Assembly (NCBI GenBank): GCA_022072415.1
Contig: JAJVHW010000078.1
Coordinates: forward strand, 1 to 44,019
Length of the DNA: 44,019 nucleotides
Direction: 5' to 3'
Origin: Planctomycetota bacterium
GTDB taxonomy: Bacteria > Planctomycetota > JAJSAM01 > JAJVHW01
Position numbers and translations under genes: made by a program. The notes under the pieces are model-generated. The model saw only the letters and a list, made by a program, of their open reading frames with translations. It ran no database searches and had not been told where the DNA came from. Of this stretch, positions 8,211-16,705 are shown one piece after another (positions within the stretch are counted from its first letter, which is position 1; each line of letters starts with the position of its first letter).

Positions 8211-8216
8211 CGGGGC

Positions 8217-8816
8217 CTACTGGTAGATGACGCCCGAGTCGCCGATCTTCTTGAACTCGTACTGGCGGCTGAACAGGATCGTCCCGTCCTCCGCGTCCAC
8301 GAGCTGGAAGCCGAGCTGGAAGTAGTCGGCGCGGTCGCCCTCGTACTTCTTCGAGAGGCTGCTGATGCGCCCGGAGAGGAGCGCGTCGGCGCCGACGACG
8401 TTCTTCTTCGCGCCGGAGGAGGACAGCGCGCCCGTGCGCTTCCCGTCGCGCTCCTTCAGCACGTCGTCGAGGTGCTCCGTCGCGCGGTAGCGGACGCGGG
8501 GCGACGTCGTCTGGACGAGCTGGTCGCGCATCCGGTCCGTGAGGAGCGCGGTGTTGATCGGCTGCACCGACTCGTTCCGGATCGTGGCGACGGCCACGAC
8601 GAGGTCGTTCCGCTGCGACGCGAGCAGGTACTGCGAGAGGTCCGCCGCGGCGCGGTCGGTCACCGCGATCACGTCGGAGGAGTCGATCATCGTGCCGCCG
8701 AGGTCGTCGTCGGCCCGGGGATCGACGCGGCGGGACGACGCCCCGGCGCAGCCGGGCGCGAGGGCCGCGGCGGCCGCGAGGGCGAGGAACAGGACGGGAA
8801 CGCGCTTGCAGGACAT
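8217..8816 (-). CDS. LpoB-like penicillin-binding-protein activator lipoprotein
   Basis: A 199-residue protein with a lipoprotein signal (lipobox APGC, Cys23). The mature part matches the LpoB/COG3417 fold: an early strand with VVAVATIRNESVQPINTALL, the DRMRDQLVQT helix, a central region ending in VGADALLSGRISSL, and a last pair of strands (YFQLGFQLVDAEDGTILFS). E. coli LpoB spans the periplasm from the outer membrane and stimulates the bifunctional PBP1b. The linker before the domain is short here, as in non-enteric homologues. A strong Shine-Dalgarno AAGGAGA lies 6 nt before the ATG. It is the first gene of a three-lipoprotein operon. No PBP gene is in the window, so its partner cannot be named. 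Confidence 0.8.
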   Translation of the reverse strand: MSCKRVPVLFLALAAAAALAPGCAGASSRRVDPRADDDLGGTMIDSSDVIAVTDRAAADLSQYLLASQRNDLVVAVATIRNESVQPINTALLTDRMRDQLVQTTSPRVRYRATEHLDDVLKERDGKRTGALSSSGAKKNVVGADALLSGRISSLSKKYEGDRADYFQLGFQLVDAEDGTILFSRQYEFKKIGDSGVIYQ

Positions 8817-8900
8817 CTGTTGTCTCCTTCCGGGGACGGAAACGACGGCTCCGTCCCGCTTCGCCGGGACATGGAACAAAGCCCGTGCCGACGTCTGGCC

Positions 8901-8906
8901 TAGGAT
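8901..8906 (+). promoter_or_regulatory. Putative -10 (TAGGAT), leaderless start of the cupin gene
   Basis: TAGGAT ends 7 nt before the ATG at 8914. The other promoter of this 97-bp divergent gap must drive the lpoB-like gene; I see no clear hexamer for it. A GTCCCG/CGGGAC hairpin lies at about 8854-8871. Confidence 0.45.
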
Positions 8907-8913
8907 CCGGGGC

Positions 8914-9255
8914 ATGGCCCCTGGCTCGAAGTTCCTCGCGACCGACGAAATGGACTGGCGCCCGTTCGAGGACGCTCCCGGCGTGGCGTTCCGCGTGCTG
9001 AAGACGCACCGCGGTTCCGGCAGCGGCACGGGCGTGACCCTCATGCTCCGATTCGAGCCGGGCGCGTCGTACCCGGCACACCGCCACCCCGCAGGCGAGG
9101 AGTACTTCGTGCTCGAAGGAGAGCTCACCGACGGCGCAACCCGCTACGGGCCCGGCACGTACGTGTACCACCCGCCGGGTTCCGTCCACGCGCCGCGGAG
9201 CGATGCGGGCGGCACGGTGCTCGTCTTCCTGCCGGAGGGGATCGAGCGGGTCTGA
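8914..9255 (+). CDS. Single-domain cupin (ChrR-like)
   Basis: A 113-residue cupin. The first cupin motif is complete: GASYPAHRHPAGEEYFVLEG has the G(x)5HxH(x)3-4E(x)6G spacing, and the second motif ends in HPPGSVHAP. The metal site would be two His and Glu from motif 1 plus His from motif 2. It resembles the anti-sigma factor ChrR cupin domain and related stand-alone cupins that bind metal or small molecules, but there is no zinc-binding anti-sigma domain and no sigma-factor gene beside it. Substrate unknown. The start is supported by the TAGGAT hexamer just upstream. Confidence 0.85.
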   Translation: MAPGSKFLATDEMDWRPFEDAPGVAFRVLKTHRGSGSGTGVTLMLRFEPGASYPAHRHPAGEEYFVLEGELTDGATRYGPGTYVYHPPGSVHAPRSDAGGTVLVFLPEGIERV

Positions 9256-9317
9256 TTTCCCGGAACTCCGCGAGGCGGGCCGCGTCGAAGCCTGTCCGGT
9301 TCGAGATCGGAGGATTC

Positions 9318-10361
9318 GTGCCGCGTCGATTCGCCGCTGTCTGCGCCGTGCTCGCTGCATCCGCCGCGGTCGCCGTCCGCCCTGCGGACGCCCGGGACGG
9401 AGGGGATCCGGCCCCCGCGCAGGGTGGCGCCGCCGGGTGCAAGGCACCCCCGCTTCCGAAGCCCGCTCCCGAGGGTCTCGCGCTGGTCGCGAAAGCCGAG
9501 ACCGAGACGGTCCAGCCGGGCGCGCCCGTGACCGTGAAGCTCTCGCTCGTCCACCGCGGGAAGGAGGGGACGATCCAGGTCGTCCGCCCCGGCGACGGGA
9601 GCGACGCCGGATGGCGCGAGCCGTGGATGTGGTGGGAGGCGGCCTACGTCAACGAACTCGGGGAGGAGCGCCCGGCCGAGAAGGTCGCGATGCTCCGCTG
9701 CGGGAACTTCGATCCGTCGTGGCACGACCACATCGTGGCGCTGAAGCCCGGCGACTCCGTGGACGTCAGCGACGGTCCCGCGCACCTGTCCACGAGATAC
9801 GAGTTCCAGGAGCCGGGAAAGGTCCGGATCCGCGCGTGGTACTCGTGGGGTGCCGGCGAGCACATGTCCGGACCGGGCACGACGCCCGAGATGAAGAAGG
9901 ACCTCGGCGCGATGCACGGCGTCCCCGCGTTCGAGTTCCCGTCGAACCCGGTGATCGTGACGATCGTGCGCCCGGTGGACGTGGTGCTCCGGGTGAAGCG
10001 CGCGCCGCGCACGGGCCGCGTCGAGCGCCCCGAGCAGTTCCTCGAGGTCGAGGCGCGCGGCGCCGACGGGAAGCCGTTCGCGCTCGACCCCGCCGCGTGG
10101 ACGCTCACCTGGGAGATCGCGCAGTCGGACGTGCTGCCCGAGGGTTGGGACGAGTCCTGGTCCGCCCCCGCCGCTGACGCGAAGCCCGCCGTGGCGCCGG
10201 CGCACGTCCTCACCGACGCGACGCCCCTCGTCCGCCGCGCCTCCTACCCGTGGACCTTCGCCCGCCCCGGCCGCTTCCGCCTCGCGGCGCGCCTCTCGGA
10301 GACGAAGGAGAGCGGCGCCCGCATCCGCTCGGCGTGGGTGGACGTGGAGGTCGGGAAGTAG
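9318..10361 (+). CDS. Secreted protein of unknown function, beta-sandwich-like
   Basis: A 347-residue protein with a Sec-type signal peptide (hydrophobic residues 5-22, likely cleavage after ADA). The mature protein is mostly predicted beta structure: an N-terminal Ig-like segment beginning AETETVQPGAPVTVKLSLVH, a Trp-rich stretch (WREPWMWWEAAYVNEL), then a YEFQEPGKVRIRAWYSWG segment and a second similar C-terminal sandwich ending PGRFRLAARLSETK. I do not recognise a catalytic motif. The GTG start at 9318 has a GGAGG 5 nt upstream. It follows the cupin gene by 62 nt and may be co-transcribed with it. Function unknown. Confidence 0.75.
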   Translation: MPRRFAAVCAVLAASAAVAVRPADARDGGDPAPAQGGAAGCKAPPLPKPAPEGLALVAKAETETVQPGAPVTVKLSLVHRGKEGTIQVVRPGDGSDAGWREPWMWWEAAYVNELGEERPAEKVAMLRCGNFDPSWHDHIVALKPGDSVDVSDGPAHLSTRYEFQEPGKVRIRAWYSWGAGEHMSGPGTTPEMKKDLGAMHGVPAFEFPSNPVIVTIVRPVDVVLRVKRAPRTGRVERPEQFLEVEARGADGKPFALDPAAWTLTWEIAQSDVLPEGWDESWSAPAADAKPAVAPAHVLTDATPLVRRASYPWTFARPGRFRLAARLSETKESGARIRSAWVDVEVGK

Positions 10362-10379
10362 CGCGTTGTCCCGTTCCGG

Positions 10380-10411
10380 GAATCCCCCGCTCTCGATTTG
10401 AGAATCCCCCG
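10380..10411. repeat. Direct repeat GAATCCCCCG x2, 22-bp spacing, upstream of TMTC-like gene
   Basis: The 10-bp sequence GAATCCCCCG occurs at 10380-10389 and again at 10402-10411, two helical turns apart, in the 71-95 bp gap before the first TMTC-like gene. The separating sequence is the most AT-rich part of the gap. It could be a tandem regulator site, but no regulator gene lies nearby. Confidence 0.35.
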
Positions 10412-10456
10412 GCGGCATGCCGATGGGGAACCGTGCAGCGTGAACCCGTCTCCCGG

Positions 10457-12517
10457 ATGGCGCGGCTCTCGGCGTTCGTCGCGTTCGCGGCGGCGGCGGC
10501 GGTCTTCGCGCCGGCGTGGAACGACGGGTTCCTCTCGTGGGACGACGAGATCAACTTCGTCGAGAACACGAAGTGGAAGGGGCTCACCGCCGACTCGGTC
10601 GCGTGGGCCTTCACCACGTTCCACACGGGCCCGTGGCAGCCGCTCTCGTGGCTCTCGTACTCGCTCGACCACGCGGTCTGGGGCGACGATCCGCGCGGCA
10701 TCCACGTCACGAACATCCTCCTCCAGGCGCTGGCAGGGATGCTGCTCGTGCTGTTCGCGTGGCGGATCCTCCCGAAGGCGCTGCCGCCGCTCGCCGAGCC
10801 GGCGCGCGCGGGGATGCGCACGGCCCTCGCGCTCGGCGCGGGGCTCTTCTGGGCGATCCACCCGCAGCGCGTCGAGTCGGTCGCCTGGGCGACGGAGCGG
10901 CGGGACGTGCTGTCGGCCGTGTTCCTCGTCGCGGCGGCGCTCGCGTGGCTCCGCCACACCGACGAGGACGCGGCGCCGGACGCGCGCCCGTGGTTCCGCC
11001 GCGGCGCGTACTGGGGCGCGGCGGGGCTGTACGCGCTGTCGCTGATGTCGAAGGCCACGGCGATGGGATTCGCCGGCGTCCTGGTGCTCCTCGACCTCCA
11101 TCCCCTCCGGCGCGGAGTGCGGAAGCACCTCGCGGAGAAGACGCTCTTCCTCGCGATGGGCGTCGCGATCGCGGGGGTCGCGCTGATCGGCCAGAGGCAG
11201 GCGAACGCCACGATCAGCGCCGACGACTTCCCGCTCCCCGAGCGCCTGCTCGTCGCCGCCTACTCGGTCGCGCGGTATCTCGGGCAGACGTTCGTGCCGA
11301 TGGACCTGCGCGTCCACTACGAACGCCCCCCGCTCGACGAGGCGTGGCGCGCGGAGCTCGTGGTCCCGGCCGCGCTCGCCGTGGCGGGGATCGCCGCCCT
11401 GTGGTTCGCGAGGAAGCGCCTCCCCGGCGCGTTCACGTCGGCCGGCGCGTTCCTGCTGCTGCTCGCTCCCGTCTCGGGGCTCGCGACCGTGGGGACCCAT
11501 CTCGTCGCCGACCGCTACTCGCACCAGCCGACGCTCGGTCTCGGGATCTTCGTCGCCGGGGCCGTCGGCTCGGCGCTGCTCTCCGTGCCGCAGCGCGTGC
11601 GGACCCCCGTCGCCGCGGGCGCCGCGTGCGCGTGGATGGCGGTCACCGCAGCGACGAGCGTCCGGCTCGCGTCGATCTGGGGCGACCCGGTCGAGCTCTG
11701 GGGCCGCGTCCTCCGGTACGAGCCGCGGAACTGGCTCGCGAACGGGCAGATCGGCGTCCACTTCTACCGCCTGCAGCAGTACGAGACGGCGCGGCCGTTC
11801 CTGCACCAGTCCTACGCCCGCGCGCCGCGCCCCGAGCGCGTCGGCGGCTTCGTCGCGCTGAACGACGTGCGCCGGGGCGATCTCGCCGGGGCGAAGGAGA
11901 TCCTCGACCGGGTGCTCGAGCGGAACCCGTACGACCCGGAGGCGTGGCAGGCGCTGGGCGAGTACGCGATGCGCCGGAGCGACCCGAAGGGCGCCGAGGC
12001 GGCGTTCCGCGAAGGACTCGCGGTTCGGCCCGGCGACCGGCCCATCCGGAAGTCGCTCGCGGAGCTCCTCGCGCGGTCCGGCCGCGCGGCGGAGGCGGAG
12101 ACGATCGCGCGCGAGCTCCTCGCCGAGGTCCCCCGCGACCCGCAGACGCGGATCTTCCTCGGAACGCTCCTCGCGGACCGGGGCGCGGCCGCGGAGGCCG
12201 AGGCCGAGTATCGCGAGGCCCTGGAGCTCGCCCCGCGGTCGCACACCGCGCGGAACTGGCTCGCGGCGCTGCTCGCGCGCACCGGGCGCTCCTCCGAGGC
12301 GGAGGCGGTCTACCGCGAGTCGATCGCGCTCCGCGAAGTGCCGGAGGCGCTCGGCGCGCTCGCGGCGATCCTGGCCGCCCGCGGCGAGTTCGGCGAGGCG
12401 GCGACGCTCGCCCTCCGCGCGGCGGAACGCGCCGACACATCCGGCGACGCCGCGACGGCCGTCCGCGCCCGCGAACTGGCGCAGGAAGTCGCCGCCGCCG
12501 CGGGAGGCCCGAGATGA
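10457..12517 (+). CDS. TMTC-like multi-pass membrane protein with C-terminal TPRs (putative GT-C glycosyltransferase)
   Basis: About 686 residues. The N-terminal 410 residues form many hydrophobic helices with the signature of the bacterial TMTC-like family: an early acidic WDDE motif after the first helix (about residue 28), WQPLSWLSYSLDHAVWG, HVTNILLQAL, the HPQRVESVAWATERRDVLS loop and LVADRYSHQPTLG. The acidic loop after TM1 is where GT-C enzymes such as PMTs carry their catalytic Asp. The last 270 residues are about six TPR-like repeats. Eukaryotic TMTCs are O-mannosyltransferases; bacterial homologues are, to my knowledge, uncharacterised, so sugar donor and acceptor are unknown. The ATG at 10457 is preferred; an in-frame GTG at 10433, preceded by GGGGA, is possible. 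Its stop overlaps the start of a paralogue. Confidence 0.8.
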   Translation: MARLSAFVAFAAAAAVFAPAWNDGFLSWDDEINFVENTKWKGLTADSVAWAFTTFHTGPWQPLSWLSYSLDHAVWGDDPRGIHVTNILLQALAGMLLVLFAWRILPKALPPLAEPARAGMRTALALGAGLFWAIHPQRVESVAWATERRDVLSAVFLVAAALAWLRHTDEDAAPDARPWFRRGAYWGAAGLYALSLMSKATAMGFAGVLVLLDLHPLRRGVRKHLAEKTLFLAMGVAIAGVALIGQRQANATISADDFPLPERLLVAAYSVARYLGQTFVPMDLRVHYERPPLDEAWRAELVVPAALAVAGIAALWFARKRLPGAFTSAGAFLLLLAPVSGLATVGTHLVADRYSHQPTLGLGIFVAGAVGSALLSVPQRVRTPVAAGAACAWMAVTAATSVRLASIWGDPVELWGRVLRYEPRNWLANGQIGVHFYRLQQYETARPFLHQSYARAPRPERVGGFVALNDVRRGDLAGAKEILDRVLERNPYDPEAWQALGEYAMRRSDPKGAEAAFREGLAVRPGDRPIRKSLAELLARSGRAAEAETIARELLAEVPRDPQTRIFLGTLLADRGAAAEAEAEYREALELAPRSHTARNWLAALLARTGRSSEAEAVYRESIALREVPEALGALAAILAARGEFGEAATLALRAAERADTSGDAATAVRARELAQEVAAAAGGPR

Positions 12518-14373
12518 CCGCGCCCGACGCATCCCCGTCCCCCGGGGCCGGCACCGCGGCCATGAAGCGCGCGGCGATCGCGGCCTCGGCCCTCGTGACC
12601 ACGGTCGCGTTCCTCCCGGCGATCCGCGGCAACCTCATGCAGTGGGACGACCACCCGCTCCTCGTCGAGAACACGCGCTACCGCGGCCTCTCGTGGGACT
12701 CGCTGAAGTTTGCGTTCGGCGAGGCGTACCTCGGGCCGTGGCAGCCGCTCCCGTGGCTCAGCTACGCGGCGGACCATGCGATCTGGGGCGGCGACGCGCA
12801 CGGGTTCCACGTCACGAACGTCCTCCTCCAGGCGCTCTGCGCCGCGCTCCTCGCAGCGCTGGCGTGGACGCTCCTCCCCCGCGCCGTGCCGGCGCTCCGG
12901 GACCGTCCGGGCGCGCTCGCCGCGGCCTCGGCGGGCGCGGCGCTCCTCTGGGCGGCGCACCCGCAGCGCGTGGAGTCGGTGGCCTGGGCGAGCGAGCGCC
13001 GCGACGTGCTCTCCGCGGCGTTCCTCCTCGCCTCCTTCCTCGCGTGGATCCGGCACTCCGACCGCGCGGACGACGAGCCGAAGTGGTGGCGGAGCGGCGC
13101 GTGGCGCGCCGCGCTCGCGCTCTTCTTCTGCTCGCTCCTCTCCAAGGCGACGGCGATCGGATGGGTGCTCGTCCTCGCCGCGTGGGAGTCGTTCGTCGCG
13201 CGGCGTCCGCTCCGCGGCCCGAGGCTCGCGGCGCTGATCCCGTTCCTGGCGGCGGGGCTCGCGGTGGCGGCCGTCGCATGGTTCGCGCAGCACGTCGCCG
13301 GCGCCACGGTGTCCGCGGACGACTTCTCGCTCGCCGCGCGTCCCGTGCTCGCGCTCTACGCGACGGGCCACCACCTTCTCGCCACGTTCCTCCCCGTCTC
13401 GCTCCGGGCGCACTACCAGCGGCCGCCGAGCGCGGAGATGTTCACCGCGGCGAAGCTCGCGACGGCGTCGCTCGGACTGCTCGTCGTGGTCGCGGTGCCG
13501 CTCCTCCGCCACCGCGCGCCGTGGACGGCGTTCACCGCCGCCGCATACATCGTGCTGCTCGCGCCCGTGAGCGGCCTCACGCTGACGGGGTCGCACCTCG
13601 TCGCCGACCGGTACTCGCACCAGCCGACGCTCGGCGTCGGGCTCCTCCTCGCCGGCGCCGTCGCGGCGCACGTGCTCGGACCCGGGCCGGTCGTCCGGCC
13701 CCGCCTCGCCGCGGCGGCGTGCGGCGCGCTCCTCGCCGTCTACGCCGGACTCGCCGCGCACGTCTCGTCTCTCTGGCGCGACCCGCTCGCCCTCTGGACC
13801 CACGTGCTCGTGCACGAGCCGCGGAACTTCACGGCCCACGCGCAGATCGCCAAGGAGCACCACAACCGGGGGAACCTCGAGCTCGCGCGCGCGCACCTGC
13901 TGGCGTCGCTCGACGCGCGTCCCGGGCGGCCCATCCCGACGGTGTTCCTCGGGCTCGTGGAGTCGCAGCTCGGCGACTGGGATTCGGCCGCGCGCCGGAT
14001 CGCGCCGCTCTTCACGCCGGAGTGCGCGCACGCCCCGGCATGGACGCTCCGCGGGCTGATCGAGCAGCATCACGGCGACATGGAGGCCGCCTCCGCGTCC
14101 TACCGCCGCGCGCTCGAGATCACTCCCGACAGCACCGACTGCCTCATGAACTACGGCCAGTCCCTCGCCGACCTCGGACGCTGGACGGAGGCGCTCCCCG
14201 TGGCGCGGAAGCTCCGCGCGCTCCAGCCGGAAAGCGCGCGCGCCGGGGTGTTCCTCGGCGTCGTGCTCCACGAGACGGGCGACGTCGCGTCGGCGCGCAC
14301 GGAGATCGAGGCGGCGGCGCGGCGCGATCCGTCCGATCCGCTCGCGCGCGACTGGCTCGCGCGCCTCAGGTGA
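12514..14373 (+). CDS. Second TMTC-like membrane/TPR protein, paralogue of the preceding gene
   Basis: A 619-residue paralogue sharing the same layout: first helix, acidic WDD motif (about residues 44-46), WQPLPWLSYAADHAIWG, HVTNVLLQALC, HPQRVESVAWASERRDVLS, LLSKATAIGW and LVADRYSHQPTLG. The TPR tail (about 430-615) is shorter, with LEITPDSTDCLMNYGQSLA as the clearest repeat. Its ATG overlaps the TGA of the upstream paralogue (ATGA), so the two are made together and could form a heteromer or act in sequence on one glycan or protein. The N-terminus has a 17-residue Ser/Pro/Ala extension before an internal Met that could also be a start. The function is inferred only from family resemblance to GT-C glycosyltransferases. 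Confidence 0.8.
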   Translation: MTAPDASPSPGAGTAAMKRAAIAASALVTTVAFLPAIRGNLMQWDDHPLLVENTRYRGLSWDSLKFAFGEAYLGPWQPLPWLSYAADHAIWGGDAHGFHVTNVLLQALCAALLAALAWTLLPRAVPALRDRPGALAAASAGAALLWAAHPQRVESVAWASERRDVLSAAFLLASFLAWIRHSDRADDEPKWWRSGAWRAALALFFCSLLSKATAIGWVLVLAAWESFVARRPLRGPRLAALIPFLAAGLAVAAVAWFAQHVAGATVSADDFSLAARPVLALYATGHHLLATFLPVSLRAHYQRPPSAEMFTAAKLATASLGLLVVVAVPLLRHRAPWTAFTAAAYIVLLAPVSGLTLTGSHLVADRYSHQPTLGVGLLLAGAVAAHVLGPGPVVRPRLAAAACGALLAVYAGLAAHVSSLWRDPLALWTHVLVHEPRNFTAHAQIAKEHHNRGNLELARAHLLASLDARPGRPIPTVFLGLVESQLGDWDSAARRIAPLFTPECAHAPAWTLRGLIEQHHGDMEAASASYRRALEITPDSTDCLMNYGQSLADLGRWTEALPVARKLRALQPESARAGVFLGVVLHETGDVASARTEIEAAARRDPSDPLARDWLARLR

Positions 14374-14395
14374 CGACGGACCGGACGAGCGCTGT

Positions 14396-15619
14396 TCATG
14401 CGAGTACGGTTCGCGCCAGCACGGCGACTGTCTCCACGTGCGCCGTCTGCGGGAACGCGTCGAACGCGCGGACCTCGAGGCGCGACGCGTCCGCGCCGAG
14501 CCGGCGGAGATCGCGGGCGAGCGTCGCGGGGTCGCACGACACGTAGACGATCCGCTCCGCGCCCGACGCGGCGACCGCCTCGCAGGCGCGCTCGTCCATG
14601 CCGCTCCGCGACGGGTTGGTGACGACGACGCGGGGACGCGGGAGCGACGCAGCGACATCTTCCGCGCGGCCGCAGGTGAACCGCACCGTTCCCGGCAGCG
14701 ACCGGACCGCCGCGGAGTCCGCCGCCGCCTCGTCGGCCTCGACGGCCTCGACCCGCGCGCCGCGCGCGGCGAGGAGCGCCGACGTCGCGCCGGTCCCGGC
14801 GTAGAGGTCCCACGCGACCGCGCCGGAGAGGTCCCCCGCGCGCTCCACCGCGAACCGGCGGATTCGCTCCCCCGCCGCGGCGTCCACCTGCTCGAACGCC
14901 GTCGGCGCCGCGCCGGATCCGGGGCCCGAGAGGAGCCGCGCCGCCGCCCCCGCGCGCTGCTCCCACACCGACGCCCCGCAGGCGAGAGGCGCGCGCCAGG
15001 GCGCGCCGTCGAACCCGGGATGGTCGTGATGGAGGATCGCGTGCGTCCCGCCGTCGCGCTCGACGCGGAGCGTGATCCGCTCCGTCCGGGAGAGGGCGTC
15101 CGGCCCGCGCCCGCGCATCTCGGACCAGAGGACGGAGAGAGGAGGCGCCGCGATCTCGCAGCGCTCGAGCATGAACACGCGCCCCGGCTCGCCCTCGGGA
15201 TGGAATCCGGCGACGCCGCCGCGCTGCGTGAGCACGATCCGCGAACGCCAGCCCCACGGCGACGCCGCGGGCTCGACCGGAGGGTCGGGGACGTCGAGCT
15301 TCCCGATCCTCCGGAGCGCGTCGCCGACGATGGCCGCCTTCGCGCGGACCTGCGCGTCCGGCGCGACGTGCTGCAGCGCGCATCCGCCGCACCGGTCGCG
15401 GACGAAGTGGACGCATCGCGGCTCGGCGCGGTCCGGCGACCGCTCGACCAGTTCGGCGACGTCGGCCCGCGCGAACCGCGCCTTCCGCACGATCCCGCGC
15501 AGCGCCACGAGGTCGCCCTGCGCCGTGCGCGGGACGAAGACGACGCGGCCGTCGGCGAGGCGCCCCACGCCCTCGCCGCCCGCGGCGAGGCGCTCGATCC
15601 GGACCGTCTCAGAGTCCAC
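14396..15619 (-). CDS. RumA/TrmA-family 23S rRNA (uracil-5-)-methyltransferase
   Basis: A 407-residue class I SAM-dependent RNA methyltransferase. A short TRAM-like RNA-binding domain fills residues 5-60. Cysteines at 69, 77 and 80 (motif CGGCALQH) plus a later one in the LERCEI segment match the four ligands of the [4Fe-4S] cluster in RumA/RlmD. The SAM-binding AWDLYAGTGATSALLAARG motif and the catalytic VYVSCDPATLARDL motif are both intact, so m5U methylation of 23S rRNA (or tRNA) is expected. The ATG lies inside the end of the upstream YgfZ-like gene (11-nt overlap), so they form one transcript. The downstream gene is convergent with the TMTC-like pair. The exact target position is not deducible. 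Confidence 0.88.
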   Translation of the reverse strand: MDSETVRIERLAAGGEGVGRLADGRVVFVPRTAQGDLVALRGIVRKARFARADVAELVERSPDRAEPRCVHFVRDRCGGCALQHVAPDAQVRAKAAIVGDALRRIGKLDVPDPPVEPAASPWGWRSRIVLTQRGGVAGFHPEGEPGRVFMLERCEIAAPPLSVLWSEMRGRGPDALSRTERITLRVERDGGTHAILHHDHPGFDGAPWRAPLACGASVWEQRAGAAARLLSGPGSGAAPTAFEQVDAAAGERIRRFAVERAGDLSGAVAWDLYAGTGATSALLAARGARVEAVEADEAAADSAAVRSLPGTVRFTCGRAEDVAASLPRPRVVVTNPSRSGMDERACEAVAASGAERIVYVSCDPATLARDLRRLGADASRLEVRAFDAFPQTAHVETVAVLARTVLA

Positions 15620-16691
15620 GGAGGAAGGGCAGGACGGTGGTGTAGACGCGTCCTCCGTCGGACACCGCGAGCTCGGTGCCGGGCGCGCACGTGTCGGAAT
15701 CGACCATCCCGAGGCCGATCGCCGCGTCGTGCGCGGCGACGTACGCCGCGCTCGTCACGACGCCGACCGCGCGACCTGCGTGCATCACGCGGTCCCCGCG
15801 GACCGCGGGGGTCCGGCTCTCGAAGACGAGCCCCGTCAGCCGCCGCGCCGGCGGCCCCTGGGCGATCCCGGCGAACGCCGCCTCGCGTCCGAGGAAGCAG
15901 CCCTTCGTGCGCGAGAGGCCGTCGTGGATCTCGGGCAGGTCCCTGGGACCGTTGGTCTCGTCGAACTCCGCGCCGAACGCGGGGCGGCCGGCCTCGATCC
16001 GCAGCGAGTCGAGCGCGTCGATCCCGAACGCGCAGCCCCCCGTCTCCGCAGCCGACGCGAGGAGCCGCCGCCAGAGCCACTCCGCGGCGCCGGCCGGCGC
16101 GAGCACGTCGAGCCCCGGCCCGCCCGTCCGCGGAGCGCGGACGAGCACGACGCGGCCATGGCTCGGCGACACGACTTCGGCGGCGCCGTGGAGCGGCATC
16201 CCGGGGACGTCGCACCCGAGCGTCCGCGCGACCAGGTCCGGTGCGCCGGGCCCCTGCACCGTCACGAGCGCGTGCGACTCGGTGATGTCCTCGATGGTGA
16301 CGTCCGTCGCGGCGACGTGCCGCGCGAGCAGGTTCGCGGTGCGGACGCGCGTGAGCGGCGGGAGGAGGAGCAGGATCGCGCCGGGAAGCGCCGCGACGCG
16401 GAGTTCGGTGACGATCCGCCCGTCCGCGCCGAGGAGGAGCGACGGCGCGCCGAGCCCCGGGGCGAGCGACGCCACGTCGGCCGCGAGGAGCGCGTCGAGG
16501 AACCTCCCGCGTTCGGGGCCGCGCACGAGCAGCTTCCCGGCCGACGTGAGGTCGGCGGCGCAGGCCGTGCGGCGCACGGCGGCGTGCTCCTCGGCGGGGT
16601 CGGAGAACCGGGCGGGCACGGGAGTCCCGGCCCGCTCCACGAGGAACGCGCCCATCTCGGCGTGGACGGCCTGGAGGGGGTTCCGCGGCAT
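15609..16691 (-). CDS. YgfZ/GcvT-like folate-binding protein
   Basis: A 360-residue protein of the GcvT/YgfZ fold. The YgfZ signature region is present as TKGCFLGREA (the usual form has KGCYxGQE, so Gln is replaced by Arg), preceded by LRIEAGRPAFGAEFDE and an N-terminal AADLTSAGKLLVRGPERGRFL segment typical of the folate-binding barrel. E. coli YgfZ uses tetrahydrofolate and a conserved Cys to support iron-sulfur enzymes such as MiaB. Encoding it in one transcript with a RumA-type enzyme that carries an Fe-S cluster fits such a role. No other glycine-cleavage genes are here, which argues against GcvT itself. The ATG at 16691 has a TAGCCT hexamer 8 nt before it. Confidence 0.82.
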   Translation of the reverse strand: MPRNPLQAVHAEMGAFLVERAGTPVPARFSDPAEEHAAVRRTACAADLTSAGKLLVRGPERGRFLDALLAADVASLAPGLGAPSLLLGADGRIVTELRVAALPGAILLLLPPLTRVRTANLLARHVAATDVTIEDITESHALVTVQGPGAPDLVARTLGCDVPGMPLHGAAEVVSPSHGRVVLVRAPRTGGPGLDVLAPAGAAEWLWRRLLASAAETGGCAFGIDALDSLRIEAGRPAFGAEFDETNGPRDLPEIHDGLSRTKGCFLGREAAFAGIAQGPPARRLTGLVFESRTPAVRGDRVMHAGRAVGVVTSAAYVAAHDAAIGLGMVDSDTCAPGTELAVSDGGRVYTTVLPFLRGL

Positions 16692-16699
16692 CGTGCCGG

Positions 16700-16705
16700 A
16701 GGCTA
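16700..16705 (-). promoter_or_regulatory. Putative -10 (TAGCCT) of the ygfZ-like/rumA-like pair
   Basis: TAGCCT ends 8 nt before the ATG at 16691 on the minus strand. It includes the TAG stop codon of the upstream GH84-like gene, so the match could be partly forced by that stop. Confidence 0.3.
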
